A DNA stretch of 8,039 nt from an uncultured Eubacteriales bacterium (GTDB lineage Bacteria; Bacillota; Clostridia; UMGS1840): positions 1-8,039 of the forward strand of contig USLP01000049.1 of NCBI GenBank assembly GCA_900555525.1. Direction: 5' to 3'. The notes beneath the pieces were generated by a model. It was given only the letters and a program-made list of their open reading frames with translations. It was not told where the DNA came from and did not search any database. Numbering within the stretch: the first letter of the stretch is position 1; each line of letters starts with the position of its first letter. Shown here in pieces: positions 6,768-8,039 of the stretch. Made by a program: the position numbers and the translations under genes.

Positions 6768-6796
6768 ATGATAACATATCCTACAAAAAATTGCAA
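6768..6796 (-). promoter_or_regulatory. Promoter for the two-component/gltX/glnS operon
   Basis: A -35 box TTGCAA (6791-6796) and a -10 box TATCAT (6768-6773) are 17 nt apart, each one or two changes from consensus. It lies in the 63-nt gap after the surface-protein gene, with the regulator's ribosome site and ATG just downstream. No other promoter is evident before gltX, so this probably drives the whole set. A supply of transcripts from the surface-protein gene is also possible, because no clear terminator separates them. Confidence 0.72.
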
Positions 6797-6819
6797 GTAT
6801 TTTTTTACAATTAATACAA
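6782..6819 (-). promoter_or_regulatory. Cluster of four TTGYA repeats over the operon promoter (possible regulator site)
   Basis: On the minus strand TTGTA occurs at 6815-6819, 6806-6810 and 6782-6786, and TTGCA at 6792-6796 (the -35 box). Start-to-start spacings are 9, 14 and 10 nt. OmpR-family regulators often bind direct repeats spaced by about one helical turn, so this could be an autoregulatory site. The sequence is AT-rich and the words are short, so chance is a serious alternative. Confidence 0.25.
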
Positions 6820-8039
6820 GGCTTTGACAATAATTTTTGATATTTCGGCACGCGTTATGCTGTTGCCCGCTTTAAGCGTATTGTCGGAATAGCCGTTTAT
6901 CATTCCTTTTTCATAAAGCGCGTCGATATATCCCACAGCCCATTCGGGAAATTCATTTCTGTCGGCAAACGGGCATGGAGACGCGCTTTCGGCTCCCAAA
7001 ATACGACCCGCAACCGTGAATATTTCGGCACGGTTTACCGTTGAAGCCGGGTAAAAATAAGTTTTGCCGTTATTTGCAAGCGAGCCTTTCATTATTCCCT
7101 TTGCATAAAGCGCCTTAACGTGAGGAAGCGCCCATTCGGGGATTGCGGATAAATCCGCATAAGGGAGAACGGTGTTTGAAAAATCCTGCGTGTTAAGTCC
7201 GAGTGCCCGTGAAATCATTACGGCAGTTTCGCTCTTTGTAACAAGATTTAAAGGCTTGAATTTAAATTCATTATTTTCACTGTAGCCGTTTACAACCCCT
7301 TTTTCGTAAAGTTCGTTTATATAATGGCGCGCCCAGTTTTCGGATATATCCGAAAATGCGTCGGGTGTTCCGCCCGATACGGGGATTTTGAGATATGAAT
7401 TGCCCGAAGTAACGGTTATTTCACCGCCGTATTCGCCCATTGTAAACACACCGTCGGGGGTAATCGTTCCCGTTCCGTCCGAAACCTCCCAGCCGTATGC
7501 GCTGTCCGTTGAGGAAATCGGCATATCGTTGTAATATGCGATAACGTTTAGGTCTGCCGTTTCGCCTTCGTTCATATTAAGCGAGGATATGGGATTGCCC
7601 GACGAATCCGTTACTTTTATATAGTCGGGTGTTTCTATGCTCTTAAGATATGCTTTTGCGCTTATTCCGTTTACGCTTGCCGTAACGACAGCCGTTTCAT
7701 CGCCGACAGCATGAATCATACCGAGGTCATCGGCATAGGACGAACCCTCTACGGTATAAACCGCATTGCCCGGAAGCTCGGCAGGGAAGTAGCCGCTGTC
7801 CGCTCCCTTGAGCGTATACTGCACCGTGCTTCCGCTTTTTGCATAAATTGTCTGCGGATACATGAAAAGTTTTTCAAAAGCTCCCGTATACGGCGTTACA
7901 TTTTCAAAAAAGATATAGGTCGAATCGTTGCGCAGTCTGCCGTCAGACGGTGAGTTTTGAAGTTCAAAATTGCCCGTTCCGCCGTACATCGCCGAAATTG
8001 CCGTTGAGCCGCCGCCGTCAAGATTCAATACGTCCGTAC
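6811..8039 (-). CDS. SLH-anchored phosphodiester glycosidase surface protein, C-terminal part (5' end outside window)
   Basis: About 409 codons are visible and the frame is open to the window edge. Numbering from the Leu codon at 8028, NLDGGGST (2-9) and NSPSDGRLRNDS (25-36) match the end of the NAGPA/phosphodiester glycosidase domain (typically NLDGGGSST...NxPSDGxER). That family removes sugars from phosphodiester-linked glycans. Two Ig/BIG-like beta-rich stretches follow (about 58-130 and 135-218), then three SLH repeats at about 225-275, 289-343 and 354-405. SLH3 has ITRAE and SLH2 has NRAE, while SLH1 has the divergent TKSE. SLH triplets bind secondary cell-wall polymer, so the protein should sit on the cell surface; a signal peptide is expected upstream but not visible. 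The TTG at 8028 is an internal Leu in a conserved motif, not a start. Substrate is unknown. It ends 63 nt before the regulator, on the same strand. Confidence 0.92.
   Translation of the reverse strand, partial: TDVLNLDGGGSTAISAMYGGTGNFELQNSPSDGRLRNDSTYIFFENVTPYTGAFEKLFMYPQTIYAKSGSTVQYTLKGADSGYFPAELPGNAVYTVEGSSYADDLGMIHAVGDETAVVTASVNGISAKAYLKSIETPDYIKVTDSSGNPISSLNMNEGETADLNVIAYYNDMPISSTDSAYGWEVSDGTGTITPDGVFTMGEYGGEITVTSGNSYLKIPVSGGTPDAFSDISENWARHYINELYEKGVVNGYSENNEFKFKPLNLVTKSETAVMISRALGLNTQDFSNTVLPYADLSAIPEWALPHVKALYAKGIMKGSLANNGKTYFYPASTVNRAEIFTVAGRILGAESASPCPFADRNEFPEWAVGYIDALYEKGMINGYSDNTLKAGNSITRAEISKIIVKALY

Noticed and set aside
6785..6808. A6/T7 inverted repeat after the surface-protein stop as an intrinsic terminator
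   Set aside because: The stem would consist almost only of A-U pairs around a short loop and overlaps the promoter of the next operon; too weak to call.
8026..8028. TTG at 8028 as the start codon of the surface protein
   Set aside because: It encodes a Leu inside the conserved LNLDGGGST motif, and the frame stays open to the window edge (T-D-V-L-N-L), so the gene simply continues outside the window.

Overview
The window reads as a piece of a Clostridia (Bacillota) chromosome. The pointers are a T-box leader, S-layer-homology (SLH) repeats, a TTGACA-17-TATAAT promoter, an OmpR/HAMP-kinase pair of the type common in Clostridia, and moderately AT-rich sequence. I cannot place the genus. All six recognisable genes lie on the minus strand, so transcription runs from high to low coordinates.

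Layout in transcription order: (1) 8039-6811, the C-terminal part of a surface protein, with the end of a phosphodiester glycosidase (NAGPA-like) domain, Ig/BIG-like linker sequence and three SLH repeats; its N-terminus lies outside the window. (2) 6796-6768, a promoter in the short gap, followed by a tightly packed set: OmpR-type response regulator (6747-6061), HAMP sensor histidine kinase (6064-4628, 4-nt overlap), gltX (4604-2964, 23-nt gap) and glnS (2973-1309, 10-nt overlap). Spacing and overlaps suggest one operon joining a two-component system to the glutamyl- and glutaminyl-tRNA synthetases. (3) 1195-710, a small protein with an RX4H (HEPN-like) motif and a single C-terminal membrane helix. 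(4) 631-291, a strong promoter and a roughly 300-nt T-box leader with an AUC (Ile) specifier and an intrinsic terminator. It controls (5) ileS, of which only the first 96 codons (290-1) are present; the wording of its N-terminal motifs is that of the eukaryote-like type II IleRS.

The theme is aminoacyl-tRNA synthesis: three synthetases (Glu, Gln, Ile) are under two different kinds of control. ileS responds to uncharged tRNA-Ile through the T-box. gltX and glnS have no T-box of their own and probably depend on the promoter in front of the two-component system. The points most worth a second look are an 18/19 duplication of the terminator 3' arm inside the T-box leader, the HEPN-like tail-anchored protein between the synthetases, and the two-component/synthetase operon. 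No mobile element, CRISPR array or tRNA gene was seen.
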